Counted from the stretch's first letter, positions 17,732-26,811 are shown. The stretch is 64,000 bases of DNA from Sphingomonas sp. DG1-23 (GCF_030730875.1 NZ_JAVAMA010000005.1:248001-312000); one strand, 5' to 3'. The notes: generated by a model not told the origin, from the sequence alone. Made by a program: numbers and translations.

Positions 17732-20700
17732 ATGACCGACGCACCCGATTCCACGCGCGACTGGCGCGACACCGTCTTCCTCCCGAAGACCGATTTCCCG
17801 ATGAAGGCCGGGCTCGCCGCCAAGGAACCGGCGATCCTCGAGCGCTGGGCGAAGATCGGCCTCTACCGGAAGCTGCGCGAGGCCCGCGCCGGCCGCGAGA
17901 CCTTCCTGCTCCACGACGGCCCACCTTATGCGAATGGCGACATTCACATGGGCCATGCGATGAACAAGATCCTCAAGGACATCGTCGTGCGCAGCCAGAC
18001 CCTGCTCGGCAAGGACGCGCCCTACGTCCCCGGCTGGGACTGCCACGGCCTGCCGATCGAGTGGAAGGTCGAGGAGGCCTATCGCGCCAGGAAGCTCAAC
18101 AAGGACGAAGTCGACCCCGTCGCCTTCCGCGCCGAATGCCGGGCCTATGCCGAGAAATGGGTCGGCGTGCAGCGCGGCCAATTCGAGCGGCTCGGGGTGA
18201 TGGGCGACTGGGAAACGCCGTACCTCACGATGAACTATCAGAGCGAGGCGATCATCGCCGGCGAATTGCTCAAGTTCGCCGAGAGCGGCCAGCTCTATCG
18301 CGGCGCCAAGCCGGTGATGTGGTCGCCGGTCGAGAAGACCGCGCTGGCCGAGGCCGAGGTCGAGTATGAGGACGTCGTCTCGACCCAGATCGACGTGGCG
18401 TTCCAAATCTCGAACTGGCCATCCCAGCCACAATTTGGCGACACTGCACACGCGGTGATCTGGACTACGACTCCTTGGACGATCCCGGTCAACCAAGCAC
18501 TCGCCTACGGCACCGACGTGGACTATGTCGGCGTTCAGTTCGACCTAGGTTTGGAACTCGAACCTGGTTTCGACACCAATCATCCCGATTTCATGGGTCG
18601 AAACGCGCTCTACGAGGCGCTTCGGGGGCAGGTTTTCATCGTCGCGGAAGCACTGCAGGCGGCGTTCGTCGGACGTGTGATGCGAGCGCTCGAAACGCAG
18701 ATGGACGATCCGAAGGCGGCTTTCTCGTCTGACGTCAGCGTGGTTTGGCGCGGCAAAGGCTCCGACTTGGCTGATGCAGTCGCCCGCCACCCGATGCACC
18801 ATCTCGGCGGCTTCTTCGCCAAACCCCGCCCGTTCCTGCCCGGCGACTTCGTCACCACCGACGCCGGCACCGGGCTCGTCCATATGGCGCCGGACCATGG
18901 CGAGGACGACTTCCTGTTGTGCAAGGCGCACGGCTTGGATCCGGTGTTCGCGGTCGACGGCGCGGGGATGTACCGCGCCGACTGGCTGTGGCTCGGCGGC
19001 CAGGGATCGGTGATCAACAAGAAGTTCGTCGCGTCGGACGGCCCGATCTGCACCGATCTGCGCGAAGCCGGCGCGCTGTTGGCGGCCTCGGACGATTTCG
19101 CCCACTCCTATCCGCACAGCTGGCGGAGCAAGGCCAAGATCATCTTCCGCGCCACGCCCCAGTGGTTCATCCCGATGGACCAAAACTCCTCTCCCGTTGG
19201 GAGAGGAAGGGGCCCGCTCGGCGAAGCAGAGTGGGAAGGTGAGGGTGACACGGAAAGCGGCTCGCACTCACCCTCACCCCGCGCTGCTGCGCAGCTTGCC
19301 CCTCTCCCGACGGGAGAGGGGAATAATGGCGCCACCCTTCGCCAGATTGCCCTCGACGCGATCGAGACCACCCGCTGGGTCCCCGAGCGCTCGATCAACC
19401 GCATCCGCGCGATGGTCGAGGGGCGTCCCGACTGGGTGATCAGCCGCCAGCGCGCCTGGGGCGTGCCGATCGCGCTCTACGTCAACCGCGCGACCGGCGA
19501 CTATCTCCGCGACCCCGAGGTCAACGCCCGCATCCTCCAGGCCTTCACTACCGGCGGCGCCGATGCGTGGTTCCAGGCCGACCACCAGGCCCTGCTCGGC
19601 GAGAAGTATGACCTCGCCGATTATGAGGTGATCACCGACATCCTCGACGTGTGGTTCGACAGCGGCTCGACCCATGCCTTCGTCGTCGAGGCGCGCTATG
19701 GCGAAGGCGTTCGCGCCGACCTTTATCTCGAGGGCTCGGACCAGCATCGCGGCTGGTTCCAGTCGTCGCTGCTCGAAAGCTGCGGCACCCGCGGCCGCGC
19801 GCCCTATGGCGCCGTGCTCACCCACGGCTTCGCGCTCGACGGCAACGGGCGGAAGATGAGCAAGAGCCTCGGCAACGTCGTCGATCCGTTGAAGATCATC
19901 GGCGAGAGCGGCGCGGACATCCTGCGCCTGTGGGTCGCCCAGACCGATTATTTCGAGGATGTCCGCATCGGCAAGGAAGTCCTTGCCGGCACCGGCGACA
20001 CCTACCGGAAACTGCGCAACACCTTCCGCTATCTGCTCGGCGCGCTCGACGGGTTCGACGAGAGCGAGAAGGTCGCGGTATCGGAGATGCCCGAGCTCGA
20101 ACGCTATATCCTCCACAAGCTCGCCGAGCTCGACGCCGAACTGCGCGCTGCCGTGGCGGGATATGAGTTCAACCGCTACACGCGCGCGCTGACCGATTTC
20201 GGCAACGAGACCCTGTCGGCGATCTTCTTCGATATCCGCAAGGACTCGCTTTATTGCGACGCGCATGGCGAAACGAAGCGCAAGGCCTATCGCACCGTTC
20301 TCGACACGCTGTTCCACGCACTGGTTCGCTACGCGACCCCGCTCATTCCCTTCACCGCGGAAGAGGTCTGGCAGGCACGCTATCCGGGTGAGGAAAGCTC
20401 GGTGCATCTGCTCGAATGGCCGGAGGTCGATGCCGCATGGCTGGATCGCGCGCTGGCACTGCGCTGGGGACTGATCCTTCCGATTCGTTCGGCGGTATTT
20501 CTCGAGCTCGAGGCGTTGCGCCGCGACAAGACGATCCGCTCGGGGCTCGAGGCCGAAGTGCGGATCGCGCTCGATTCGGACAATTATGCGCGTCTTGGCG
20601 ACCTCGACTGGCAGGAGATCCTGATCACCAGCCTGGTCACGCTGGCCGATGCCGGACCGATGAGCGGCGCAGCGGCTCCCGATAAGGGTGTCAGTCACAC

Positions 20701-20812
20701 CGTCACGGTAACGCCCACGTCGCGCCACAAATGCGGCCGATGCTGGCGGCATCTTCCTGAAGTTGCGCAAGACGGCCTGCTGTGCGACCGCTGCGCCGGG
20801 GTGGTGGATTGA
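17732..20812 (+). CDS. ileS: Isoleucyl-tRNA synthetase with an in-frame palindromic insertion
   Basis: The enzyme charges tRNA-Ile. HIGH is in PPYANGDIHMGHA (about residue 70) and KMSKS is in GRKMSKSLGN (about 706). The editing domain has the threonine-rich VIWTTTPWTIPVNQ (about 247). C-terminal zinc cysteines are seen in HKCGRCWRH and LLCDRCAG. At 1026 residues it is long for an alphaproteobacterial enzyme. About 47 residues (486-532) come from a palindromic repeat inserted in frame between WFIPMD and TLRQIALDAI. A segment around 18400-18760, in the editing domain, has unusual codons and an apparent extra stretch. The ATG at 17732 is the first start matching family N-termini. The stop overlaps lspA in TGATG. 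Confidence 0.95.
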   Translation: MTDAPDSTRDWRDTVFLPKTDFPMKAGLAAKEPAILERWAKIGLYRKLREARAGRETFLLHDGPPYANGDIHMGHAMNKILKDIVVRSQTLLGKDAPYVPGWDCHGLPIEWKVEEAYRARKLNKDEVDPVAFRAECRAYAEKWVGVQRGQFERLGVMGDWETPYLTMNYQSEAIIAGELLKFAESGQLYRGAKPVMWSPVEKTALAEAEVEYEDVVSTQIDVAFQISNWPSQPQFGDTAHAVIWTTTPWTIPVNQALAYGTDVDYVGVQFDLGLELEPGFDTNHPDFMGRNALYEALRGQVFIVAEALQAAFVGRVMRALETQMDDPKAAFSSDVSVVWRGKGSDLADAVARHPMHHLGGFFAKPRPFLPGDFVTTDAGTGLVHMAPDHGEDDFLLCKAHGLDPVFAVDGAGMYRADWLWLGGQGSVINKKFVASDGPICTDLREAGALLAASDDFAHSYPHSWRSKAKIIFRATPQWFIPMDQNSSPVGRGRGPLGEAEWEGEGDTESGSHSPSPRAAAQLAPLPTGEGNNGATLRQIALDAIETTRWVPERSINRIRAMVEGRPDWVISRQRAWGVPIALYVNRATGDYLRDPEVNARILQAFTTGGADAWFQADHQALLGEKYDLADYEVITDILDVWFDSGSTHAFVVEARYGEGVRADLYLEGSDQHRGWFQSSLLESCGTRGRAPYGAVLTHGFALDGNGRKMSKSLGNVVDPLKIIGESGADILRLWVAQTDYFEDVRIGKEVLAGTGDTYRKLRNTFRYLLGALDGFDESEKVAVSEMPELERYILHKLAELDAELRAAVAGYEFNRYTRALTDFGNETLSAIFFDIRKDSLYCDAHGETKRKAYRTVLDTLFHALVRYATPLIPFTAEEVWQARYPGEESSVHLLEWPEVDAAWLDRALALRWGLILPIRSAVFLELEALRRDKTIRSGLEAEVRIALDSDNYARLGDLDWQEILITSLVTLADAGPMSGAAAPDKGVSHTVTVTPTSRHKCGRCWRHLPEVAQDGLLCDRCAGVVD
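19187..19321. repeat. Palindromic repeat element, family B, inside ileS
   Basis: Two palindromic ends, CCTCTCCCGTTGGGAGAGG (19188-19206) and CCTCTCCCGACGGGAGAGG (19301-19319), flank an interior with GTGAGGGTGA and CTCACCCTCAC. It belongs with the intergenic element at 56419, sharing the wording GGGAGA(G)GAAGGGGCCCG followed by GTGGGAAGG-like text. The whole element is read in frame without a stop and adds a Gly/Pro/Ser-rich loop to IleRS. Confidence 0.85.
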
Positions 20813-21330
20813 TGAATACGCGTTTGCTCGGGCTGCTCGTCGCAGTCGTGGTGTTCCTGATCGATCAGGTCGCCAAATATTATGTCACCGGCCCGCTCGG
20901 ATTGAACGTGCAGGATGCGTCGCTGACCCTGCTGCCGATCTTCGACCTGCGCTTCGTCAAGAATGTCGGGGTGTCGCTGGGGCTGTTTCCGGCAAGCGGC
21001 GCGCTGATGCGCTGGCTGCTGGTATCGGTGACCAGCGTGGTCGCCGTCGGGGTCTTGTGGTGGATGCTGCGCGAAAAGAAGCGCCCCGACGTGATCGCCC
21101 TGGGCATGGTGCTCGGCGGCGCGCTGGGCAATATCCTCGATCGGACGCGGCTCGGCTATGTCGTCGACTTCGCCGATCTGCATTTCGGGACGTGGCGCCC
21201 TTTTTTGGTCTTCAATGTCGCCGATGCGGCGATTAGCATCGGCGTCGCGATATTGTTGATCCGTGCCCTGTTCGTGCGCGATAAGCAGGCCGGGACGCCT
21301 GCTCCTGTGGAGAATGAAGTCAATGCGTAA
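20812..21330 (+). CDS. lspA: Lipoprotein signal peptidase (signal peptidase II)
   Basis: LspA cuts signal peptides of diacylglyceryl-lipoproteins in the inner membrane. The protein (172 residues) has four membrane segments. The two catalytic aspartates are in GNILDRTRLGYVVDF and FNVADAAIS, and the family motif VKNVGVSLGLF is present. The start at 20812 overlaps the ileS stop by one base. Its 3' end overlaps the next lipoprotein gene by eight bases (ATGCGTAA), so this operon makes a lipoprotein directly after its processing enzyme. Confidence 0.95.
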   Translation: MNTRLLGLLVAVVVFLIDQVAKYYVTGPLGLNVQDASLTLLPIFDLRFVKNVGVSLGLFPASGALMRWLLVSVTSVVAVGVLWWMLREKKRPDVIALGMVLGGALGNILDRTRLGYVVDFADLHFGTWRPFLVFNVADAAISIGVAILLIRALFVRDKQAGTPAPVENEVNA

Positions 21331-21739
21331 GTTGGTTCTGATCGCCACGGGCGTCGCGCTCGTCGGCTCGCTCTCCGCCTGCGGCAAGAACGGCTATGAC
21401 CGCGCCCGCCCCGACGAGTTCGCCGTCGCGCGCGCCGCGCCTCTGGTGATCCCGCCCGATTTCGCACTGGTGCCGCCGCGGCCGGGCGCGCCGCGTCCGC
21501 AGGACACCTCGCCTTCGGCGCAGGCGCTCGACGCGCTGTTCGGCGGCTCGCAGGCGCGCAGTGCGTCGGAGAACGCCACGCTCGACGCGGCCGGCCGCAC
21601 CACCGCCGAGACCGGCGCGCGCAGCACCGCGGGCAGCCCGACCACCAATGTCGTCGACAAGGGCACCACCACCCGCGACATCATCGCCGCTCCCGAAGGC
21701 GACGGCCAGACCGCGCGCGCCAGCACGCCGCCGAAATAA
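21323..21739 (+). CDS. DUF3035-type lipoprotein
   Basis: The protein (138 residues) has a lipoprotein signal (VALVGSLSAC) followed by GKNGYDRARPDEFAVARAAPL and LVIPPDFALVPPRPGAPRPQ. This matches the alphaproteobacterial DUF3035 family often found next to lspA. The second half is low-complexity, rich in Ser, Thr and Ala. Function is unknown. The overlap with lspA implies coupled translation. Confidence 0.85.
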   Translation: MRKLVLIATGVALVGSLSACGKNGYDRARPDEFAVARAAPLVIPPDFALVPPRPGAPRPQDTSPSAQALDALFGGSQARSASENATLDAAGRTTAETGARSTAGSPTTNVVDKGTTTRDIIAAPEGDGQTARASTPPK

Positions 21740-21745
21740 GCGTAG

Positions 21746-21784
21746 GCAGGGTCCGGGAGCGGCGCACCGCCCCCGGACGCCTGC
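21746..21784. terminator. Bidirectional hairpin between convergent genes
   Basis: Arms GCAGG+GTCCGGG (21746-21757) and CCCGGAC+CCTGC (21772-21784, with one bulged base) form a strong GC hairpin between the lipoprotein gene and the convergent porin gene. No T run follows on either strand, so it may slow decay or pause polymerase rather than act as a classic intrinsic terminator. Confidence 0.5.
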
Positions 21785-21787
21785 GGA

Positions 21788-22546
21788 TCAGAAGCTGAGG
21801 GTCATGTAGAAGACCGCGCGCGGATCGGCACCGATCGCATCGGCATAGCCGGCGTCGTTGGGAATGTCGGTATCGACATATTGCACGCCGAGCTTGACGA
21901 ACTTCTGGGCGATTTCGGCGCCGAGCGACCAATCGGTATATTTGCCGTCCGGCGCGAGCACGCCGAGCTGACCGTCGGTGCGTCCGATATGGCCGAGGAC
22001 GCTCACCGGCGTGTTCGGGATGGCGACGGTCAGATCGCCGCGGAGATACAGGCTGTCGTTATCGGCCAGACCCGATTGCCCGCTCCACGCATAATTGGCC
22101 CCGACCTTGGCGGTCACCGGCCCGACCGAGTACATCACCGAGGCATAGGGCTCGAAGAAATCGGTCTTGAGGCCCTTCGCGCCGTCCGGATAGTAATAAT
22201 AGAGCGCGCCGACGTCGAAGCCGACGCCGTTGTCGAGCGTCTTGGTGTAGCCGCCATAAAGATCGACTTCGACATCGCCATAGCCGGGCAGCGAGACCTC
22301 GTCGTCGATCGTCGACACCCAGGTGCCGACATAGAATCCCGATTCATGGTTGACGTTGATCGTGCTCTGGACCGCCACCTTCTTGTTGGACTGGCTGAGT
22401 CCGCGGAAGCGATAGTCCGACGTCAGCGTCACGGCGCTGGTGACGGTGATGGGGCTGGCCGGCTCGGTCTCGCTCGCGTCCTGCGCCATTGCTGGCGCCG
22501 CCGCGGCGAGCAGGAGCGCGCCGAGGCCGATGGTCGAAATGCGCAT
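21788..22546 (-). CDS. TorF family putative porin
   Basis: The protein (252 residues) has a signal peptide (LGALLLAAAAPAMAQ) and the marker sequence TLTSDYRFRGLSQSNKKVAVQ near the mature N-terminus. It ends in Phe (VFYMTLSF), typical of an outer-membrane beta-barrel. This is the TorF/Gcw_chp family of sphingomonads and other gammaproteobacteria and alphaproteobacteria. Alternating strands such as GFYVGTWVST, VEVDLYGGYTKTL and VTAKVGANYAW are visible. The ATG at 22546 is preceded by AAAGGGA. The substrate is unknown. Confidence 0.88.
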   Translation of the reverse strand: MRISTIGLGALLLAAAAPAMAQDASETEPASPITVTSAVTLTSDYRFRGLSQSNKKVAVQSTINVNHESGFYVGTWVSTIDDEVSLPGYGDVEVDLYGGYTKTLDNGVGFDVGALYYYYPDGAKGLKTDFFEPYASVMYSVGPVTAKVGANYAWSGQSGLADNDSLYLRGDLTVAIPNTPVSVLGHIGRTDGQLGVLAPDGKYTDWSLGAEIAQKFVKLGVQYVDTDIPNDAGYADAIGADPRAVFYMTLSF

Positions 22547-22734
22547 GGAAATCCCTTTCAATTGAACCAAAGGGTCCCCACCTGCTGTCGCCGGCGTCGG
22601 GTCTATCTGGCCATCGCGGGCCGGCACGACTTTCGAACGACATCCGGAGCTTGCCGGATGACGCTGCGCCGCACAACTTTAATTGCTACATTGTTGCTCG
22701 ATCGTGACGAACTGTGGCTGCGCCGCAACAGCGA

Positions 22735-23202
22735 TCAGCTGCGGACCGCCACCACCGCGTCGATCTCGACCGCCGCGCCGAGCGGCAATACCGGAACGCC
22801 GACGGCGCTGCGGGCATGGCGTCCGGCCTCGCCGAACAATGCCTGCATCAGTTCCGACGCGCCGTTGGCGACCTTGGGCTGATCGGTGAAATCGCCGGCG
22901 GAATTGATGAACACCCCGAGCTTGACGATGCGCTCGACCCGGCCGAGATCGCCGCCCAGCGCCTTCTTGATCTGCGCGACCAGCATCAGCCCGCAGCGCT
23001 GCGCCGCCTCCTGCCCGTAAGCGAGATCGCGATCCTCGCCGAGCCGGCCGGTCATCAGCTGGCCGTCCTTGAACGGCAGCTGTCCCGATAAATGGAGCAG
23101 CCCGCCGGCCTCTACCGCGGGGACATAGGCAGCGACCGGGGCCGCGGCTTCGGGGAGGGACAGGCCGAGCTCGGCCAGCTTCGCGTCGATTTGCTGGGTC
23201 AT
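22735..23202 (-). CDS. RidA family protein (YjgF/YER057c/UK114)
   Basis: The protein (155 residues) matches the longer RidA-like branch with PVAAYVPAVEAGGLLHLSGQLPF, an internal AAQRCGLMLVAQIKKALG, and HARSAVGVPVLPLGAAVEIDAV near the end. The conserved arginine of the deaminase site is in HARSAVG. RidA enzymes hydrolyse reactive enamine/imine intermediates. It is the last gene of a minus-strand operon, DUF3572-HAD-ridA, starting seven bases after the HAD gene stop. Confidence 0.85.
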   Translation of the reverse strand: MTQQIDAKLAELGLSLPEAAAPVAAYVPAVEAGGLLHLSGQLPFKDGQLMTGRLGEDRDLAYGQEAAQRCGLMLVAQIKKALGGDLGRVERIVKLGVFINSAGDFTDQPKVANGASELMQALFGEAGRHARSAVGVPVLPLGAAVEIDAVVAVRS

Positions 23203-23209
23203 GCCGCGA

Positions 23210-23845
23210 TCAACCACTCGCGGCATCGGCGGTCAACCCCGCCGCGAACCGCGCCGCGATCCAGCGCTGCGCCTCGGCCCAATCGTCGATCCGGGCATGC
23301 GCGTGCGGCGCGGGCGGGGCATGCGCAGCGATATCGGGCTCGGCGACCATGTGGAGACGGTGAACCGAAGGGGCGTGGCGCGCGACCGATTCGTGGTGAT
23401 GCTCGAGATCGTCGACGAACACCGTGACCGGGTTGCCGAACTCGGCGACGAGCCTCGCCACCGGCGCGCCCTTGCCGCCCTGGTTGCACTCGACCCGGTG
23501 CGCGATGCCGTGGGTGGCGAGCTGGGTGACGCGGTGGCTGCGGCAATGATCCTTGAGATTGGTCAGCACCACGATGTCGGCCTGATCGGCCAAAGCGGCG
23601 AGCGCCTCGCGGGCGTGCGGCACCAGGGTCTGGCGCCCCATCTCGCCGGGGAAGAAGCCATCGAGATATGACCACATCGCCTCGGGCTCGACCAGGCTGT
23701 TGTCGCCGCGTCGGCGCATCGAATCGGTGAAATTGGTGCCGTTGGGCCGGAAATCGATCGCATGCGCCTCATCGAGCCAGCTTCCGAAATGGCGGACCAT
23801 GTGGAGCAGCACTTCGTCGCAATCGGTGATCAGCAGCGGTCTCAT
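23210..23845 (-). CDS. HAD family hydrolase
   Basis: The protein (211 residues) starts MRPLLITDCDEVLLHM, the HAD motif I with DxD. Motif II is in VVLTNLKDH, a lysine of motif III is in NQGGKGAPV, and motif IV is in VFVDDLEHHHESV. It is a soluble phosphatase-like enzyme of unknown substrate. The start overlaps the upstream DUF3572 gene in ATGA and RidA follows closely, so the three are co-expressed. Confidence 0.85.
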   Translation of the reverse strand: MRPLLITDCDEVLLHMVRHFGSWLDEAHAIDFRPNGTNFTDSMRRRGDNSLVEPEAMWSYLDGFFPGEMGRQTLVPHAREALAALADQADIVVLTNLKDHCRSHRVTQLATHGIAHRVECNQGGKGAPVARLVAEFGNPVTVFVDDLEHHHESVARHAPSVHRLHMVAEPDIAAHAPPAPHAHARIDDWAEAQRWIAARFAAGLTADAASG

Positions 23846-24108
23846 GCGCGTTCGAGCTCCGTACGGGCGGCGACGAGCGCGGCCGGGGTCAGGTCCAGCG
23901 CCTCGGCGCAGGCCACCAGATCGGGCTCGTGCGCCTCGAGGAAGCCGAGCGTCGCGGCGAGCAAGGCAGGCTCGCCTGCCCGTGCCCGCAACTCGGCCGG
24001 ATCCAGACCGGTCAGATCGAGCAGCCGCGTCGCGCGGGTCGAATCGCCGAGCGTCCAGACCAAAGCCTGGAGCGCAATTGCCTCTGCGTTTGTTTCCACC
24101 CGCGGCAT
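23842..24108 (-). CDS. DUF3572 domain protein
   Basis: This small acidic, helical protein (88 residues) carries IALQALVWTLGDSTRATRLL and LTGLDPAELRARAGEPALL, the DUF3572 pattern found widely in alphaproteobacteria next to divK. Function is unknown. It diverges from divK across a short gap, and its end overlaps the HAD gene by four bases. Confidence 0.85.
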   Translation of the reverse strand: MPRVETNAEAIALQALVWTLGDSTRATRLLDLTGLDPAELRARAGEPALLAATLGFLEAHEPDLVACAEALDLTPAALVAARTELERA

Positions 24109-24144
24109 CGCCTAAACCGTCTCCAAATGCATGAGGTTCATCGC

Positions 24145-24579
24145 GTGGCAAAAAGGGTTCTGGTTGTCGAGGATAACGAGCTCAACCTGAAGCTGTTCTG
24201 CGATCTGCTGCGTGCGCACGATTTCGCCGTCGAGCCGGTAAGCGACGGCCGCGAGGCGGTGGCGCGGGCGCGCGAATTCGTACCCGACCTGATCGTGATG
24301 GACATCCAGATGCCGCACGTCACCGGATTCGATCTGATCCGCGAGATGAAGCGCGATCCCGAGTTGCGGGCGATCCCGATCATGGCCGTGACCGCTTATG
24401 CCGGCCGCGAGGACGAGGAGCGCATTCGCTCGGCGGGAGCGAACGCCTATGTCTCGAAGCCGATCTCGCTCGCGCGCTTCATCGGCGAAGTGCGCGCGCT
24501 GGTTCCGGCAGACCCGGAGGCCGAGGTGGAGAACGGGGCGGACGCCGAAGCCAGCACAGCCGAAGAGCCCGAGGCATAG
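24145..24579 (+). CDS. divK: DivK-like single-domain response regulator
   Basis: DivK relays phosphate in the alphaproteobacterial cell-cycle and polarity circuit with DivJ/PleC. The receiver domain has the acidic pair VEDNELNLKLF, the phospho-acceptor in LIVMDIQMPHVTG, the Thr/Ala of MAVTAYAG and the Lys of YVSKPISL. A tail of about 24 acidic residues (EAEVENGADAEASTAEEPEA) extends past the usual end. GTG at 24145 is chosen because VAKRVLVVEDNELNL matches family N-termini and GAGG lies upstream. An ATG at 24127 would add six unusual residues. The divergent DUF3572 gene is a common neighbour. Confidence 0.88.
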   Translation: MAKRVLVVEDNELNLKLFCDLLRAHDFAVEPVSDGREAVARAREFVPDLIVMDIQMPHVTGFDLIREMKRDPELRAIPIMAVTAYAGREDEERIRSAGANAYVSKPISLARFIGEVRALVPADPEAEVENGADAEASTAEEPEA

Positions 24580-24583
24580 AGCG

Positions 24584-26023
24584 CTAAAACGCCCCCGGCA
24601 CCTCGCGCTGGAGGGTGCTGGGGCGTTCGGGGGTCAGCAATTCGCGGGCGGCGGTGCTGCGCAGCGCCAGCGTCGACTGGCCGCCCGCCGTGATCGCCGT
24701 GCAGCTGCGCCCGGCGAGGAAATCGAGCGCGGCCTTTGTCGAGGCCTCGCGCGCGTCGCCGAGCGGATATGCGACATCGTCGCCCGCGCGGCAGCTCGCC
24801 TCGACCGTCCCCGCGAGACCGCCGAAATAATTGCCCTGCCGCGCCGCGTTCTGGGTGGCGAACGCGATGACTCTCAGGCGATCGTCGCACGCAGCGCGGT
24901 CGAACGCGATCTGCCCCACCGGCTTGCCATAGGTATTGGTGCCGATCAGCGCCGCATTGGCGTGGAGATAGGGAATGAAGGCGTTGACCACGAGCTCGCT
25001 CGCCGAGGCCGTGCCCTCGCTGCCGATGAAGGCGATCCGCGTCGGCGCGATCGATTCGGCTTTGGGCTGGAAGAAGCGGGTCTCGTTCTCGGCGGCTTTC
25101 TCGGGGCGGAAGATCATATAGTCGAACACGTCGCTGGCCGCGCGATTGGCGCCCATCAGATCGCCCAACAGTTGCGCAATCGAGACGAGGCCGCCGCCAT
25201 TGTAGCGTAGATCGACGATCACTTCGGTGACCCCTGCCGCCTTGAACTGCGCGAACGCAGCGCGCAACGCGGGATCGGCGGTGTCGATGAAGGTGCGCAG
25301 ATTGACGTAACCCACCTTGCGCCCGCCATCGTCGAGCACCTTGGCGCCATAACGCGACGAGACCGGAGTCAGCGCATAGTCCGCCTTGGCGATGGTGAGG
25401 TCGCGCGTGCCCGTGGCATCGGTTACCCGGAGCATGCGTGCGGTTCCTGCGGTGACCGGCCCGAGCGCGTCGGTCACGCCCTGCGCCCCGCCGCTGGCCA
25501 GGATCGCGGACACGGTGCGCAGATCGGCGGCGCTGGTGCCGATCGCGACGATCTCGGCCCCGCGGTCGATCCCGGCATTCAGCGCCGGCGTGCCTTCGAA
25601 CGATTCGGCGACGAACACGCGCCCGGCCGCCGAATCATAGGCGAGACGAAAGCCGAAGCCGGCGCTCGATCCCGAGGCATAATAGGCATTCTCTTCGGCG
25701 ATCGAAGTCACATAGGTGAAGTAGCGGTCGCGGCCCTGCGCGCGCGCCGTGGCGGTGAGCGCATCGACATAGTCGCCGACCGTCGCATACGGCGTCGGGC
25801 TGAGGCTCGCCGGCAGCGTCTCGGGGAAGAGATACCATTCGTTGAGCCGGGCCGCGGCCCAATCCTGCCGTTCGCGCAGGGTGCAACCGGCCACGGTTCC
25901 CGGCGTAGGAGTCGGCGAATTGCCGGTCACCGGCGGCGTCACCATCGAACCGCTGCCACCGCCGCCGCCGCAAGCGGCGAGGACCATCGACAGGCCCAGC
26001 AGCGTAGTGACCGTCTTGCGCAT
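24584..26023 (-). CDS. S41 family peptidase, lipoprotein
   Basis: The protein (479 residues) begins with a lipobox (LSMVLAACGGG), then a Ser/Pro/Thr linker. A PDZ-like part follows (AGFGFRLAYDS to GIDRGAEIVAIG), then the S41 core with VIVDLRYNGGG, the catalytic serine in GSEGTASASELVVNAF and the lysine in GTNTYGKPVGQIAF. It is likely an outer-membrane or periplasmic processing protease. It is distinct from the CtpA at 50411, with a different PDZ region and a Cys-rich C-terminal part. It converges with divK, four bases apart. Confidence 0.88.
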   Translation of the reverse strand: MRKTVTTLLGLSMVLAACGGGGGSGSMVTPPVTGNSPTPTPGTVAGCTLRERQDWAAARLNEWYLFPETLPASLSPTPYATVGDYVDALTATARAQGRDRYFTYVTSIAEENAYYASGSSAGFGFRLAYDSAAGRVFVAESFEGTPALNAGIDRGAEIVAIGTSAADLRTVSAILASGGAQGVTDALGPVTAGTARMLRVTDATGTRDLTIAKADYALTPVSSRYGAKVLDDGGRKVGYVNLRTFIDTADPALRAAFAQFKAAGVTEVIVDLRYNGGGLVSIAQLLGDLMGANRAASDVFDYMIFRPEKAAENETRFFQPKAESIAPTRIAFIGSEGTASASELVVNAFIPYLHANAALIGTNTYGKPVGQIAFDRAACDDRLRVIAFATQNAARQGNYFGGLAGTVEASCRAGDDVAYPLGDAREASTKAALDFLAGRSCTAITAGGQSTLALRSTAARELLTPERPSTLQREVPGAF

Positions 26024-26081
26024 CTTCCGCCTTCTTACGCTTGCCCAGATAGTTAGACTGTGCGTGGCCCGGCCCGCCGCG

Positions 26082-26780
26082 TCAATCGAGCGCGGGAAGC
26101 GCCCAGTCGATCGGCTTCTGCCCCCGGCTCTGCAGAAAGGCATTGGCTTTCGAGAAGTGCCGGCAGCCGAAGAACCCCGAATGCGCCGACAGCGGCGAGG
26201 GGTGCGGCGCCTTGAGCACGAGATGGCGTCCGCCCTTGTCGATCGAATCGACGAACGCCGCCTTTTTCTGGGCATGGCTACCCCAGAGCAGGAATACCAC
26301 CGGCTCTGGTCTGGCGTTGACCAGCCGGATCACCGCATCGGTGAAGCGCTCCCAGCCGCGCCCCTGGTGCGAGGCGGCCATGCTCATCTGGACGGTGAGC
26401 ACGGAGTTGAGCAGCAGCACGCCCTGCTGCGCCCAATGCTCGAGAAAGCCGTGACGCGCGCGCGGAATGCCGAGATCGGCCTCCATCTCCTTGTAGATGT
26501 TGACGAGGCTCGGCGGCGTGCGCGTGCCCGGCCGCACCGAGAAGCACAGGCCGTGCGCCTGACCTTCGCCGTGATAGGGGTCCTGCCCGAGGATGACGAC
26601 GCGGACCTGCTCGAGCGGAGTCAGATCAAGCGCGCGGAACCACTCGCCGCCCGGCGGGAAGATTCGCTTGCCCGCCGCTTTCTCGGCGACGAGGAATTCG
26701 CGCAGCGCAGTCATATACGGGTCGGCGAACTCGCCCTTCAGCGGTTCGAGCCAGCCTGGATGCAGTTTCACCTCGCCCAT
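26082..26780 (-). CDS. ung: Uracil-DNA glycosylase (family 1)
   Basis: Ung removes uracil from DNA. The catalytic loop is [21 protein letters not shown], shown here in pieces as GQDPYHG with the aspartate base. Other motifs are LLLNSVLTV and [21 protein letters not shown] in the leucine-intercalation loop. The ATG at 26780 gives 232 residues, normal for Ung. An endonuclease III-like gene lies directly upstream in the same direction, forming a base-excision repair pair. Confidence 0.95.
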   Translation of the reverse strand: MGEVKLHPGWLEPLKGEFADPYMTALREFLVAEKAAGKRIFPPGGEWFRALDLTPLEQVRVVILGQDPYHGEGQAHGLCFSVRPGTRTPPSLVNIYKEMEADLGIPRARHGFLEHWAQQGVLLLNSVLTVQMSMAASHQGRGWERFTDAVIRLVNARPEPVVFLLWGSHAQKKAAFVDSIDKGGRHLVLKAPHPSPLSAHSGFFGCRHFSKANAFLQSRGQKPIDWALPALD

Positions 26781-26811
26781 CGCCTCCGTGTCGGAAAGCC
26801 CGGCCGCGCTG

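Noticed and set aside
17328..17735. An Arg/Ala-rich open frame before ileS resembling a basic DNA-binding protein
   Set aside because: The composition comes from the short repeated words in the DNA, there is no ribosome site, and other frames look similar.
24127..24144. ATG at 24127 as start of divK
   Set aside because: The added residues MHEVHR are absent from DivK proteins, and GAGG is correctly spaced for the GTG at 24145.
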